In this document: piece by piece, positions 1-8,051 of the stretch
Numbering within the stretch: position 1 is the stretch's first letter
Layout of the letters: each line of letters begins with the position of its first letter
Origin: Ruminiclostridium papyrosolvens C7
GTDB taxonomy: Bacteria > Bacillota > Clostridia > Acetivibrionales > DSM-1351
Length of the DNA: 64,000 nucleotides
NCBI RefSeq assembly: GCF_000421965.1
Contig: NZ_ATAY01000019.1
Coordinates: forward strand, 1-64,000
Reading direction: 5' to 3'
Position numbers and translations under genes: made by a program
Notes under the pieces: generated by a model
What the model saw: the letters and a program-made list of their open reading frames with translations, nothing else
The model's database searches: none
What the model was told of the DNA's origin: nothing

Positions 1-20
1 CTTTTTTAGTATGAGTATAT

Positions 21-866
21 CTACAACACTTCACGCATTGAAATTCCTTCGGTATTAAAGCATATTGCAGCACCCACTGCAGTTGCATATTCTGCGTGTT
101 CAGGTATTTGGAAGTTAACATTGTACAATACGCTAAGCTGATTAAATATGTTTTGAGCCTGGGGGACGTTTGTAAGGTTTCCTGTGAGAACAACATCCTT
201 GATATTATCAATCCTTGTATTAAATACAGATACCATACCTATTGTCTGGAAAACAAGGTTTATAATTCCCAGTGCTAAATCTGCCTTTGTTACAAGGTCA
301 CTGATTTTTCCGAAATTAGATGCAGTGGTTTCGCTGGGTAGGGTTTCAAGAGCTTCCTTTGATATATCACCAATCGTTAAGTCAACGTTTGACAAATCGC
401 CTCCGGCGGCTGTCTCAATAAGTTCATCGAAATGTCGGACATTCAACATTCTGTTGGAAAGACCCAGGAGTGTACCTCCGCCGATACCGGTTCCTCCCAA
501 GTGTACAGCTGTATTATTTTCGGCTTTAACAAGTGCGGTACCTGTTCCCATACTTACGATGATGGCCTTTTTCAAATTACTTAGAAACAGGCCGCCCAAT
601 CCAATAGCCATAAATTCGTCGACTTTAGCTGTTGGGATGCCAAAAAGTCTGCTGTCAACAAACGATGAGCCTACACCTGTTACCATAATCCTCTCAATGT
701 CCTCTATTTTAAATGAATTTACACTAAGAAATTTGCCAAACGCCCCATAAACAGATGCAATTGGGTCATTAGCACGAACGAGAAAAGGACTAATCATTGT
801 TTTACCGTCAAAACCCATAATCTTGGTAGTACTTCCCCCAAGGTCTATTCCAATTACCTTACCCAC
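21..866 (-). CDS. coaW: Type II pantothenate kinase (CoaW-like)
   Basis: Probable type II pantothenate kinase, which phosphorylates pantothenate in the first step of coenzyme A synthesis in the cytoplasm. The sequence shows the ASKHA-fold phosphate motif DLGGSTTK near the N-terminus, a KVDEF segment carrying the glutamate expected for the catalytic base near residue 84, SMGTGTALV near residue 105, and the glycine-rich GGTGIGGGTLLGL. At about 281 residues the length fits the family. I chose a GTG start at 866 because a GAGGAG sits seven bases upstream of it; the ATG five codons earlier overlaps that ribosome site. It lies 22 bp after the OPT transporter on the same strand, so the two are probably cotranscribed. 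Family assignment is firm; the substrate is inferred from family. Confidence 0.85.
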   Translation of the reverse strand: MGKVIGIDLGGSTTKIMGFDGKTMISPFLVRANDPIASVYGAFGKFLSVNSFKIEDIERIMVTGVGSSFVDSRLFGIPTAKVDEFMAIGLGGLFLSNLKKAIIVSMGTGTALVKAENNTAVHLGGTGIGGGTLLGLSNRMLNVRHFDELIETAAGGDLSNVDLTIGDISKEALETLPSETTASNFGKISDLVTKADLALGIINLVFQTIGMVSVFNTRIDNIKDVVLTGNLTNVPQAQNIFNQLSVLYNVNFQIPEHAEYATAVGAAICFNTEGISMREVL

Positions 867-888
867 AAAACCACTCCTCATTAATAAA

Positions 889-2541
889 TTATCCTCTTGT
901 AAACATTTTTACCAAAGCAATACCCACGCCTGTTATACCTTCACCGCCAAGAAGACCGGAGGCCGCAACAGTACCTGCGTCATCATCTGCTGATTTACTT
1001 CTTACACGGTCTGCTATAAACCTTATTACTCCACCTATAAATACTGCAGATGAGATTGTAAAGGGAAGGAAGACTCCTATACCGAGAGTAGCAGTTGGAA
1101 GACCAAAAAGATATAGTACAGCCCCGATGCCCACTGCAATACCAAAAACAATGGGATTACCTATGCCATTAATCATAGCTGAAACTCCTACCGCTTGAGC
1201 TGCGGGTAAAGCAGTCTTAGAACCTACCTCACCAAATTGATTGATAATAGCAAACAAAGCAAGGGAGGCTACTACAGTACCCACAACGCCTCCGACTATC
1301 TGGGAAATAAGCTGTGCTTTCGGGTTGGTTCCCAACACCTGCCCTGCCTTATAATCATTGAACAAGTCTCCGGAGAAGCCACTGGCAATTGCAGTACAAG
1401 CCGCAATCATCAGTGCATCCATGGCATCAATTTTAACAAAAGTCCTTACAGCCAGAAGTACAATTATACCAAATATCTCCATTGGATTAATACCTGTCTG
1501 ACCCGTAATAGTTGCAGCCATTAAGGAAACAACATAAATACCTACAATCAGTAAAACAGAAGGCAACACCGGGATTCCGCTGGCAACTGTAAAAATGAAG
1601 GCAATGACGGTACCTGATACAATTAGAATTCTGCTGGGATTGAAAATGTTCTTTTTATTTTTAAAGGTTTCGGTCTTTTCTGAGTAAATACCCTTTTGTT
1701 TACCTTTTAGCTTTTTAATATATGAATATATTATCCCCACTAAAACACCGAGGCCTGTACCTACCAGAAGTCCAATACCTGCACTGGTTGTAAATGAGGA
1801 GGCAGCTGTTTTATCAGTAAATAACCCCAGTTTAGGGCCAAATGGAATTATAAATGCGTTGGAGAATAATGCTCCCAGAAACCAAACCCCGGTATAAAGT
1901 GTTCCGAGAATGTATCCCATACCGACTGCCATAGGAGAATTCCATACACCAAGAGTGGAGTTTTTATTAAACATAAATGCATCAGGAATTAGTCTTACCT
2001 GATCCCTTAGAAATGTATAAACCGTTGAAGTAAGCATTGTTCCAAAAAGAACTACGGATTTTTTACCGCCTTCGTCACCTGCTTTTATAGTTTCTGCCGC
2101 AGCTTGTCCGATAGGGAAGGGCAGAGCATTTTTTACAATATATCTGTACCTTAGAATGTAGGAAGTAACGCTTCCTAAAAGCATACCTGCCACAGCTATT
2201 GCTAATACTTTAACATAGTTTGATGAAAAACCTGCAGAGCCTTTCCAGATACCCATAATCCATAAGCCCGGCAGTGTAAAGGCAAGCCCACCTGCTACCA
2301 TTGCACCAGCAGACATTGCGGTCTGTGTTATATTAATTTCATTGTTTGTAGTTTTTCCAAAAAGCTTCAGAAGTCCCATTGACAATACCGCTACAAAAAT
2401 TGTAGGCCATGGAAGTGCACTCATTCTCAAAGCAACATACATGGAACTTGCAGTTATAACACAAGAACCCAGAGAGCCGATTATCAAACTCCTTAGTGAC
2501 AATTGCTCGACTCCCATAAACTTTCTTTCCCGATTATTCAA
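889..2541 (-). CDS. OPT-family oligopeptide/metal-chelate transporter
   Basis: Large hydrophobic membrane protein of about 550 residues resembling the OPT (oligopeptide transporter / YSL) family, which imports small peptides or metal chelates by cation symport. The sequence has many hydrophobic spans separated by short loops and one longer hydrophilic loop rich in lysine in the middle, the usual OPT architecture. An AGGAGGAG lies seven bases before a TTG at 2541, so I take TTG as start; the ATG six codons earlier lies inside the ribosome site, and the ATG at 2517 has only a weak one. The pantothenate kinase follows at once, suggesting one operon. The transported substrate cannot be read from the sequence. 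Confidence 0.8.
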   Translation of the reverse strand: MNNRERKFMGVEQLSLRSLIIGSLGSCVITASSMYVALRMSALPWPTIFVAVLSMGLLKLFGKTTNNEINITQTAMSAGAMVAGGLAFTLPGLWIMGIWKGSAGFSSNYVKVLAIAVAGMLLGSVTSYILRYRYIVKNALPFPIGQAAAETIKAGDEGGKKSVVLFGTMLTSTVYTFLRDQVRLIPDAFMFNKNSTLGVWNSPMAVGMGYILGTLYTGVWFLGALFSNAFIIPFGPKLGLFTDKTAASSFTTSAGIGLLVGTGLGVLVGIIYSYIKKLKGKQKGIYSEKTETFKNKKNIFNPSRILIVSGTVIAFIFTVASGIPVLPSVLLIVGIYVVSLMAATITGQTGINPMEIFGIIVLLAVRTFVKIDAMDALMIAACTAIASGFSGDLFNDYKAGQVLGTNPKAQLISQIVGGVVGTVVASLALFAIINQFGEVGSKTALPAAQAVGVSAMINGIGNPIVFGIAVGIGAVLYLFGLPTATLGIGVFLPFTISSAVFIGGVIRFIADRVRSKSADDDAGTVAASGLLGGEGITGVGIALVKMFTRG

Positions 2542-2986
2542 AATTAAACTCCTCCTCATTCAGTAAACATGGTATACAAGTTTTATGCCATTTATTCATA
2601 GCTTAAACAGCATCAAAAAACAGAAGTAACAAAAGCTGATACTTCCTTAAAATAATAAAATATTGCGTTTACATAATTTTTGAAAAGAAAGATTTAAGTT
2701 TGAAAAACAGATATGAAGTACATCATAGAATCAACCCCCGTTCTCATTCCCTAATGGGATATAAGTCGAATTAAATATAATTAATTAAAACATGTCTGGT
2801 TTCATAATGAATACCAGCTGATAAGATATGATACCATATAAGAAAAACCAGTGCAATCTTAAAAAATGAGTAATTATTATTTTTTGGGAAAAATAGAGGC
2901 AATAGTCAACTTTATATACAAAACAAGGGCTTAATGTGCTAGTATTAAGTTAAGTGATTTTATAAATGAAAGGAGTAGAGTGAAAA
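2542..2986. other. Divergent intergenic region, no gene seen
   Basis: This AT-rich 445 bp gap separates the leftward OPT gene from the rightward NYN-domain gene and should hold both promoters. A short perfect inverted repeat, CTTAAT / ATTAAG with an 8-base loop, lies at 2930-2949, just upstream of the NYN gene. I saw no convincing RNA gene or coding frame. Confidence 0.5.
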
Positions 2987-3763
2987 ATGAGTCCTGATGA
3001 AATGAGGCTTGCAGTATTGATAGATGCAGAAAATGTGCCTTATAGCAATGTTAAGGGGATTATGGAGGAAATTGCGAGGCATGGTACACCTACAATAAAA
3101 AGGATTTATGCTGACTGGACAAAACCTACCATGTCGGGTTGGAAAAATGTGCTACTGGAGAATGCAATAACGCCAATACAGCAGTACAGCTATACATCAG
3201 GTAAGAATTCTTCTGATTCGGCTATGATTATTGATGCAATGGATATTTTATATCAAGATCAGGTAGAAGGTTTCTGTATAATATCCAGTGACAGTGACTT
3301 TACCAGACTGGTTACCAGACTGCGTGAAGCAGGTAAAAAAGTATATGGCATAGGGGAAAGAAAAACCCCAAGTCCTTTTATCGCAGCTTGTGACAAGTTT
3401 ACATATATAGAAATAATAAGTGCCTCACTTCAAAATAGCAGGACATTTGAAAGTGGTGCCAAAAAAGAAGAAATAACCGAAAAGGAACAGAGAAGCGGTA
3501 CTATATCCATTGGTAAGGATATTATTAATTTAATATCCGTTTCAATTAATGATGTTGAGGACGAAAACGGCTGGGCTTTTCTAGGGGATGTAGGAAATCT
3601 TATAATCAAGAAGCAGCCTGACTTTGACCCCAGAAACTTTGGCTTTTACAAGCTGACGCATTTGATAAGAAAGCTTAAAGAATTTGAAATAGAAGAACGC
3701 GATACTAACAATTCTAAAATTAAACACATTTACGTCAGAAACAAAAGTAAACGTACAGACTAG
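2987..3763 (+). CDS. NYN-domain (PIN-like) protein with C-terminal OST-HTH/LOTUS domain
   Basis: A 258-residue protein. Residues about 6-145 form a NYN domain (LabA/DUF88 type, PIN-like RNase fold): LIDAEN holds the first acidic residue, SSDSAMIIDAMD the second cluster, and IISSDSDFTRL the third, giving the acidic set expected to bind metal. Residues about 175-250 resemble the OST-HTH/LOTUS fold, an RNA-binding helix-turn-helix. The family is thought to process or bind RNA; the bacterial role is poorly known. It starts at the ATG preceded by AAAGGAG. It stands alone between a divergent transporter and the SRP operon. Confidence 0.8.
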   Translation: MSPDEMRLAVLIDAENVPYSNVKGIMEEIARHGTPTIKRIYADWTKPTMSGWKNVLLENAITPIQQYSYTSGKNSSDSAMIIDAMDILYQDQVEGFCIISSDSDFTRLVTRLREAGKKVYGIGERKTPSPFIAACDKFTYIEIISASLQNSRTFESGAKKEEITEKEQRSGTISIGKDIINLISVSINDVEDENGWAFLGDVGNLIIKKQPDFDPRNFGFYKLTHLIRKLKEFEIEERDTNNSKIKHIYVRNKSKRTD

Positions 3764-3765
3764 AT

Positions 3766-3838
3766 TGTAAAGTAAAAATACTTGACAATATACTATGATT
3801 GTTTTAAAATAAGCTGTAAAGTAAAAATACTTGACAAT
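3766..3838 (+). repeat. Direct repeat of a 24-bp promoter block
   Basis: The same 24 bases (TGTAAAGTAAAAATACTTGA followed by CAAT) occur at 3766-3789 and 3815-3838, 49 bp apart. Each copy ends with the -35 hexamer TTGACA. Only the first copy is followed at the right distance by a good -10 element. Confidence 0.9.
3782..3810 (+). promoter_or_regulatory. Sigma-A type promoter for ylxM-ffh operon
   Basis: TTGACA at 3782-3787 and TAAAAT at 3805-3810 are separated by exactly 17 bases, a good match to a vegetative promoter. It reads into ylxM, ffh and the genes downstream. Confidence 0.75.
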
Positions 3839-3877
3839 GAAATTGATTAACCCCGCATTCAATTAATGGAGGTTAAT

Positions 3878-4234
3878 ATGAATAAAATATACGAAACTTC
3901 ACTGCTGCTTGATTTTTACGGACAGCTTCTGACAGAGCGGCAGTATGAAATACTTGATCTGCATTATAACAATGATTTTACTCTGACAGAGATTGCAGAA
4001 CAGCTGAATATCAGCAGACAGGGTGTATATGATAATGAAAAGCGCGGAAGGGCGCAGCTCATAGAGTATGAAAACAAACTGGGACTGCTGGGGAAATTTT
4101 CACAGCAAAAACAAAAGGCACAGAATGTGCTTGTGATGATGAAGAAACTTAAACTTGATAAATTGGGCAAAGATAACGTAGATATTATTGAGAAAGTAAT
4201 TACTGAAATAGAAGATTTGGCAAATAATATATAA
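3878..4234 (+). CDS. ylxM: YlxM family HTH protein (UPF0122), SRP-associated
   Basis: A 118-residue protein of the YlxM/UPF0122 family. It carries a sigma-70 region 4-like helix-turn-helix (LTERQYEILDLHYNNDFTL through EIAEQLNISRQGVYDNEKR, residues about 19-57) followed by a charged helical tail. In Firmicutes ylxM nearly always precedes ffh, as here, and the product is thought to support the signal recognition particle. The ATG at 3878 is preferred to the one four codons earlier because GGAGG precedes it at normal spacing. The next gene starts about 35 bp on. Confidence 0.88.
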   Translation: MNKIYETSLLLDFYGQLLTERQYEILDLHYNNDFTLTEIAEQLNISRQGVYDNEKRGRAQLIEYENKLGLLGKFSQQKQKAQNVLVMMKKLKLDKLGKDNVDIIEKVITEIEDLANNI

Positions 4235-4269
4235 TACAGGCTTTTGTTTAGCAGATTGGAGGTTTTTAG

Positions 4270-5616
4270 ATGTCAGTTTTTGAGGGTTTGTCAGGAAAGC
4301 TCCAGGAAACAATAAAGAAAATTCGCGGACAGGGCAGAGTATCCGAAAAAGATGTAAAGGATATGATGAGAGAAATCAAGCTGGCTCTGCTTGAAGCCGA
4401 TGTAAACTTTAAGGTTGTTAAGGAATTTATAAGCAAAGTATCTGAAAGAGCGGTAGGTTCTGATGTGTTGGAGAGCCTTACACCGGGACAGCAGGTAGTT
4501 AAGATAGTTCATGAAGAACTGATAGAATTGCTTGGCAGGGAGCAGAGCAAGGTTACATTTGCACCAAAACCTCCGACAATTTTTATGATGGCAGGACTTC
4601 AGGGTGCAGGTAAAACCACTACGGCAGGAAAACTTGCAAATCTCTTGAGAAAACAGGGTAAAAACCCTTTGCTTGTTGCTTGTGACGTATATCGTCCGGC
4701 AGCTATAAAGCAGCTTCAGGTTTTGGGAAATCAATTGAATATTCCTGTATTTACACTGGAGAACAATCAGAATCCTGTTCAAATAGCTAAAGAAGCTGTT
4801 GCATTTGCAGAAATGAAACAGCATGATCTGGTTATAATTGATACGGCGGGAAGACTCCATATTGACGAAAAGCTTATGGATGAACTGTTAAATATAAAGA
4901 ATTCAGTTAAACCCCACGAAATACTTTTGGTTGTTGACTCAATGACAGGTCAGGATGCAGTAAACGTATCTGAAACCTTTAATGAAAAGCTGGGTATTGA
5001 CGGAGTAATCCTTACGAAGCTTGATGGTGATACAAGAGGCGGTGCTGCTCTTTCTGTTAAATCTGTTACAGGTAAGCCTATAAAATTTGCTGCAATGGGT
5101 GAAAAGCTCAATGATATAGAGCCATTTTTCCCTGACAGAATGGCATCCAGAATACTTGGAATGGGCGATGTTCTCAGCCTCATAGAAAAAGCTCAGGAAG
5201 CATATGACGAGAAAAAGGCTATAGAACTGGAAAAGAAAATGCGTACCATGACGTTTACGCTGGAGGATTTTCTAGACCAAATGCAGCAAATAAAGAAAAT
5301 GGGACCTATCGGCGATTTGCTTGGTATGATGCCGGGTGTGGACTCAAAGGCTTTGAAGGATATAGATATTGATGAAAAGCAGATGGGACGTACGGAGGCT
5401 ATTATCCAGTCAATGACAAGAAAAGAAAGACTGGATCCGTCAATTATAAACGGAAGCCGCAGGAAAAGAATCTCTGCGGGAAGCGGTACCACCATACAGG
5501 AAGTAAATGCACTCTTAAAGCAGTTTGAACAGATGAAAAAAATGATGAAAATGATGAGTGACATGGGCAAGAAAGGTAAAAAAGGCGGGCTTGGAAAGTT
5601 TAAGATGCCTTTTTGA
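4270..5616 (+). CDS. ffh: Signal recognition particle protein Ffh
   Basis: The 448-residue GTPase subunit of the signal recognition particle, which binds signal sequences of nascent membrane and secreted proteins and hands them to FtsY. It shows the N-terminal four-helix bundle, the P-loop GLQGAGKTTT (residues about 108-117), DVYRPAAIKQL, DTAGRLH, TKLDGDTRGG, and a methionine-rich M domain ending in a lysine/glycine tail. Length is normal. It starts at an ATG after TTGGAGG. In a genome secreting a cellulosome this is a key export factor, but its context is the ordinary housekeeping operon. Confidence 0.97.
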   Translation: MSVFEGLSGKLQETIKKIRGQGRVSEKDVKDMMREIKLALLEADVNFKVVKEFISKVSERAVGSDVLESLTPGQQVVKIVHEELIELLGREQSKVTFAPKPPTIFMMAGLQGAGKTTTAGKLANLLRKQGKNPLLVACDVYRPAAIKQLQVLGNQLNIPVFTLENNQNPVQIAKEAVAFAEMKQHDLVIIDTAGRLHIDEKLMDELLNIKNSVKPHEILLVVDSMTGQDAVNVSETFNEKLGIDGVILTKLDGDTRGGAALSVKSVTGKPIKFAAMGEKLNDIEPFFPDRMASRILGMGDVLSLIEKAQEAYDEKKAIELEKKMRTMTFTLEDFLDQMQQIKKMGPIGDLLGMMPGVDSKALKDIDIDEKQMGRTEAIIQSMTRKERLDPSIINGSRRKRISAGSGTTIQEVNALLKQFEQMKKMMKMMSDMGKKGKKGGLGKFKMPF

Positions 5617-5658
5617 TAAATGATTTTGATTATAATCCTTTGAAGGAGGTGAAAATAA

Positions 5659-5904
5659 ATGGCAGTAAAGATTCGTTTAAAGAGAATGGGTGCTAAGAAG
5701 AACCCTTTTTACAGAGTAGTTGTTGCTGATTCAAGATATCCAAGAGACGGTAGATTTATCGAGGAAATCGGTACTTATAATCCTGTTGTAGAACCAGCTC
5801 AGATTAAAATTGATGCTGAAAAGGCTCAAAAATGGATAAAGAACGGTGCTCAACCAACAGATACAGTTAAGTCACTTCTTAAGAAGCAAGGTATTGTTGA
5901 ATAA
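5659..5904 (+). CDS. rpsP: 30S ribosomal protein S16
   Basis: Full-length 81-residue S16, with the typical start [20 protein letters not shown] and the [14 protein letters not shown] motif. It assembles early into the 30S subunit. A strong AAGGAGGTG site precedes it. It sits in the standard ffh-rpsP-khpA-rimM-trmD order. Confidence 0.97.
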   Translation: MAVKIRLKRMGAKKNPFYRVVVADSRYPRDGRFIEEIGTYNPVVEPAQIKIDAEKAQKWIKNGAQPTDTVKSLLKKQGIVE

Positions 5905-5916
5905 TTATCTAAAGCA

Positions 5917-5972
5917 TAAAACAAAGGGGCTAAAAGGCCCTTGTGTTTTATTTGGCTGGGTTAGCCTCTTTT
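5917..5972 (+). terminator. Hairpins between rpsP and khpA
   Basis: A long stem pairs TAAAACAAAGGGG with the reverse complement at 5934-5950, with a one-base bulge. A second small hairpin, GGCT/AGCC at about 5953-5966, is followed by a T-rich run. Together they look like a partial terminator or attenuator inside the operon. Confidence 0.6.
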
Positions 5973-6048
5973 ATTCTCTTACATACTGAGAATAAAGGAA
6001 TTCATTTAGTTACAATTCGAAAGCCGCTTTAGGCTCATGGAGGCTAAT

Positions 6049-6282
6049 ATGATGAAAGAATTACTTGAAAGTATTGCAAGAGCCCTTGTGGATTTTCCGG
6101 ATGAGGTTTTTGTAAACGAAATTCAGAATGAAAAGTCTATAATTCTTGAACTTAAAGTTGCAAAAGACGATATGGGCAAGGTTATCGGCAAACAAGGCAG
6201 AATTGCCAAAGCAATCAGAACTGTTGTTAAGGCTGCTGCAGTCAAAGATAACAGAAGAGTAGTTGTTGATATCATTCAGTAA
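6049..6282 (+). CDS. khpA: KH-domain RNA-binding protein KhpA (YlqC)
   Basis: A 77-residue single KH-domain protein. The GKVIGKQGRIAKAIR segment is the KH GxxG RNA-binding loop. KhpA forms a complex with KhpB and binds many RNAs, affecting cell division and envelope growth in Firmicutes. I use the ATG at 6049, which follows GGAGG; the frame is open four codons further up. It lies between rpsP and rimM as usual. Confidence 0.93.
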   Translation: MMKELLESIARALVDFPDEVFVNEIQNEKSIILELKVAKDDMGKVIGKQGRIAKAIRTVVKAAAVKDNRRVVVDIIQ

Positions 6283-6285
6283 GAT

Positions 6286-6304
6286 AAGGGGCATAAAGCC
6301 CCTT
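6286..6304 (+). terminator. Short GC hairpin after khpA
   Basis: AAGGGGC and GCCCCTT pair across a 5-base loop. There is only a weak T-run after it, so it may slow rather than stop transcription before rimM. Confidence 0.5.
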
Positions 6305-6351
6305 TACTTGCGTTTAAAAAGTTATATTTTCAGTAAAGGCAAGGAGATAAT

Positions 6352-6861
6352 ATGCTGGAATATTTGATTGTAGGACAATTGGTAAATACCCATGGCGTAA
6401 AGGGAGAACTAAAGGCAACAGCCCAGACTGATGATCCTCAGAGGTTCAAAAAACTAAAATGGGTTTATATAGATAAAAATGGCAGTCTTGAAAAGTACAA
6501 TATAAGCGGTGTTAAATTTTTTAAGCAGTTAGTTATAATAAAATTTGAGGGCATCGACAGCATTGAAGAAGCTGAAAAGCTAAAGGGCTTTTACATTAAG
6601 GTGGACAGGGCAAATGCTGTAAAACTGCCTAAGAATTCCTTTTTTATAACTGATATTATCGGTCTGAAGGTTTATGACGAAAACAATCAACTTCTTGGAG
6701 AATTAAGGGATGTAATACAGACCGGCAGTAATGATGTATATGTGGTAAGAGATTCTGAATCAAAAGAAATTCTAATACCCGCACTAAAGAGTGTTGTGAA
6801 AGAAATTTCCATTGAAGAAGGAAAAATATCAGTTATTTTACCGAAAGGATTGCTTGATTAA
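6352..6861 (+). CDS. rimM: 16S rRNA processing protein RimM
   Basis: A 169-residue RimM, the late 30S maturation factor that binds S19. The N-terminal beta-barrel begins IVGQLVNTHGVKGELKA, the typical signature, and the C-terminal PRC-barrel domain includes DIIGLKVYDENN and ends in the usual VILPKGLLD. Its stop overlaps the trmD start by one base (TAATG), implying translational coupling. Confidence 0.96.
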   Translation: MLEYLIVGQLVNTHGVKGELKATAQTDDPQRFKKLKWVYIDKNGSLEKYNISGVKFFKQLVIIKFEGIDSIEEAEKLKGFYIKVDRANAVKLPKNSFFITDIIGLKVYDENNQLLGELRDVIQTGSNDVYVVRDSESKEILIPALKSVVKEISIEEGKISVILPKGLLD

Positions 6862-7550
6862 TGAAATTTGACGTACTGACGCTGTTTCCGGAATTATTTG
6901 TTAGCGTAATGGGAGAAAGCATTATCGGGCGTGCACAGAAAAACGGCCTTGTTGAAGTAAATGCGGTAAATATCAGGGACTATTCAAAAGACAAGCACAG
7001 GAAAGTGGACGACTATCCTTTTGGCGGAGGCAATGGAATGGTAATGATGTGCCAGCCTGTTATAGATGCCTACAAAGCCATAACAGAAGGGATGGGGCAA
7101 AAGCCTAAAGTATTATACATGAGTCCACAGGGAAAAGTATTAACTCAGGAAATGGCCAAGGAGCTGTCAACCCAGGAGCATCTGATTCTTTTATGCGGAC
7201 ACTATGAAGGCATAGATGAACGTATAATAGAAGAAATAGTTGACGAAGAAATTTCTATTGGCGATTATGTACTGACAGGCGGCGAGCTGCCGGCTATGGT
7301 ACTTATTGATTGCGTAAGCAGGCTTATCCCCGGAGTATTGTCGACAGAAGGCTCTTTTAGTGACGAGTCACATTTTAACGGACTGCTGGAATATCCTCAG
7401 TATACAAGACCCGCAGATTACAATGGAAATAAGGTTCCTGACGTATTGTTGTCAGGACATCATGCAAATATAGAGAAATGGCGGATACAGCAGTCATTGG
7501 ATAGAACCAGGGAAAAGAGACCTGATTTATATGAGAAATTTAAAAAATAA
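6861..7550 (+). CDS. trmD: tRNA (guanine-N1-)-methyltransferase TrmD
   Basis: A 229-residue TrmD, which methylates G37 of tRNAs with S-adenosylmethionine and so prevents frameshifting. It has the SPOUT knot motifs: MSPQGKVL, LLCGHYEGIDERI, and SIGDYVLTGGELPAMVLID. Length and start (LTLFPELF) are typical. In many Firmicutes rplS follows directly; here it is about 8.4 kb away, behind a nitrogenase-like operon. Confidence 0.97.
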   Translation: MKFDVLTLFPELFVSVMGESIIGRAQKNGLVEVNAVNIRDYSKDKHRKVDDYPFGGGNGMVMMCQPVIDAYKAITEGMGQKPKVLYMSPQGKVLTQEMAKELSTQEHLILLCGHYEGIDERIIEEIVDEEISIGDYVLTGGELPAMVLIDCVSRLIPGVLSTEGSFSDESHFNGLLEYPQYTRPADYNGNKVPDVLLSGHHANIEKWRIQQSLDRTREKRPDLYEKFKK

Positions 7551-7580
7551 TATAACATAATGAAATATATAGGCGTATAG

Positions 7581-7613
7581 GCATTCCTTATAATTAAGAG
7601 GAATGCTTTTTGT
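7581..7613 (+). terminator. Rho-independent terminator after trmD
   Basis: GCATTCCT pairs with AGGAATGC across a 10-base loop and is followed by TTTTTTG. It closes the SRP/ribosome operon before the nitrogenase-like operon. Confidence 0.85.
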
Positions 7614-7635
7614 TTTGAATAATTTGATATATCTA

Positions 7636-7664
7636 TTGACAAATAATTCAAGTCGTAATATACT
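7636..7664 (+). promoter_or_regulatory. Promoter of the nitrogenase-like/sulfur operon
   Basis: TTGACA at 7636-7641 and TATACT at 7659-7664 are 17 bases apart, a strong sigma-A type promoter. The nonamer ATTTGATAT or its complement occurs before it (7623-7631) and twice after it (7674-7681 in reverse orientation, 7708-7716), so a repressor operator is plausible. The last two copies form an inverted repeat followed by six Ts. Confidence 0.75.
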
Positions 7665-7747
7665 ATCAATAACATATCAAACATATATGAATTATAAATT
7701 TACTAGGATTTGATATTTTTTAATTGAATTAAGAAGGTGGTGCTATT

Positions 7748-7918
7748 ATGAGTCAACATCAGCAAAATATTGAGCAATCGAAAGTACCAATCTCAGAACA
7801 GGATATTCAGAAGCTATATGATATGGCCAAATCTCTAAGGTATGGCTCAATCACTCTGGTTTTTCAGGATGGAAATCTGATACAACTGGAAAAAAATGAA
7901 AAAGTCAGGGTAAAATAA
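7748..7918 (+). CDS. YezD-family small protein (DUF2292)
   Basis: A 56-residue protein preceded by AAGGTGG at good spacing. The C-terminal half reads YGSITLVFQDGNLIQLEKNE and ends KVRVK, the signature of the YezD/DUF2292 family, which in Firmicutes often lies beside sulfate, thiosulfate or cysteine genes. Its biochemical role is unknown. As the first gene after the operon promoter, it supports a link between the nitrogenase-like enzyme and sulfur metabolism. Confidence 0.8.
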   Translation: MSQHQQNIEQSKVPISEQDIQKLYDMAKSLRYGSITLVFQDGNLIQLEKNEKVRVK

Positions 7919-8051
7919 AAAATATTTTTCATTACATACTTATTTTTAATGATATAGATTTAGTTGACTAAAAAATTAGAGGCTAAGTTAAAACCATTGT
8001 TGGTTTTGCTTGGCTTTTTTTATTGTATATAAACATAAAGGGGGCGGCATT

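Noticed and set aside
184..750. 188-codon plus-strand frame within the pantothenate kinase gene
   Set aside because: It is the antisense frame of coaW, with no ribosome site and no recognisable domain.
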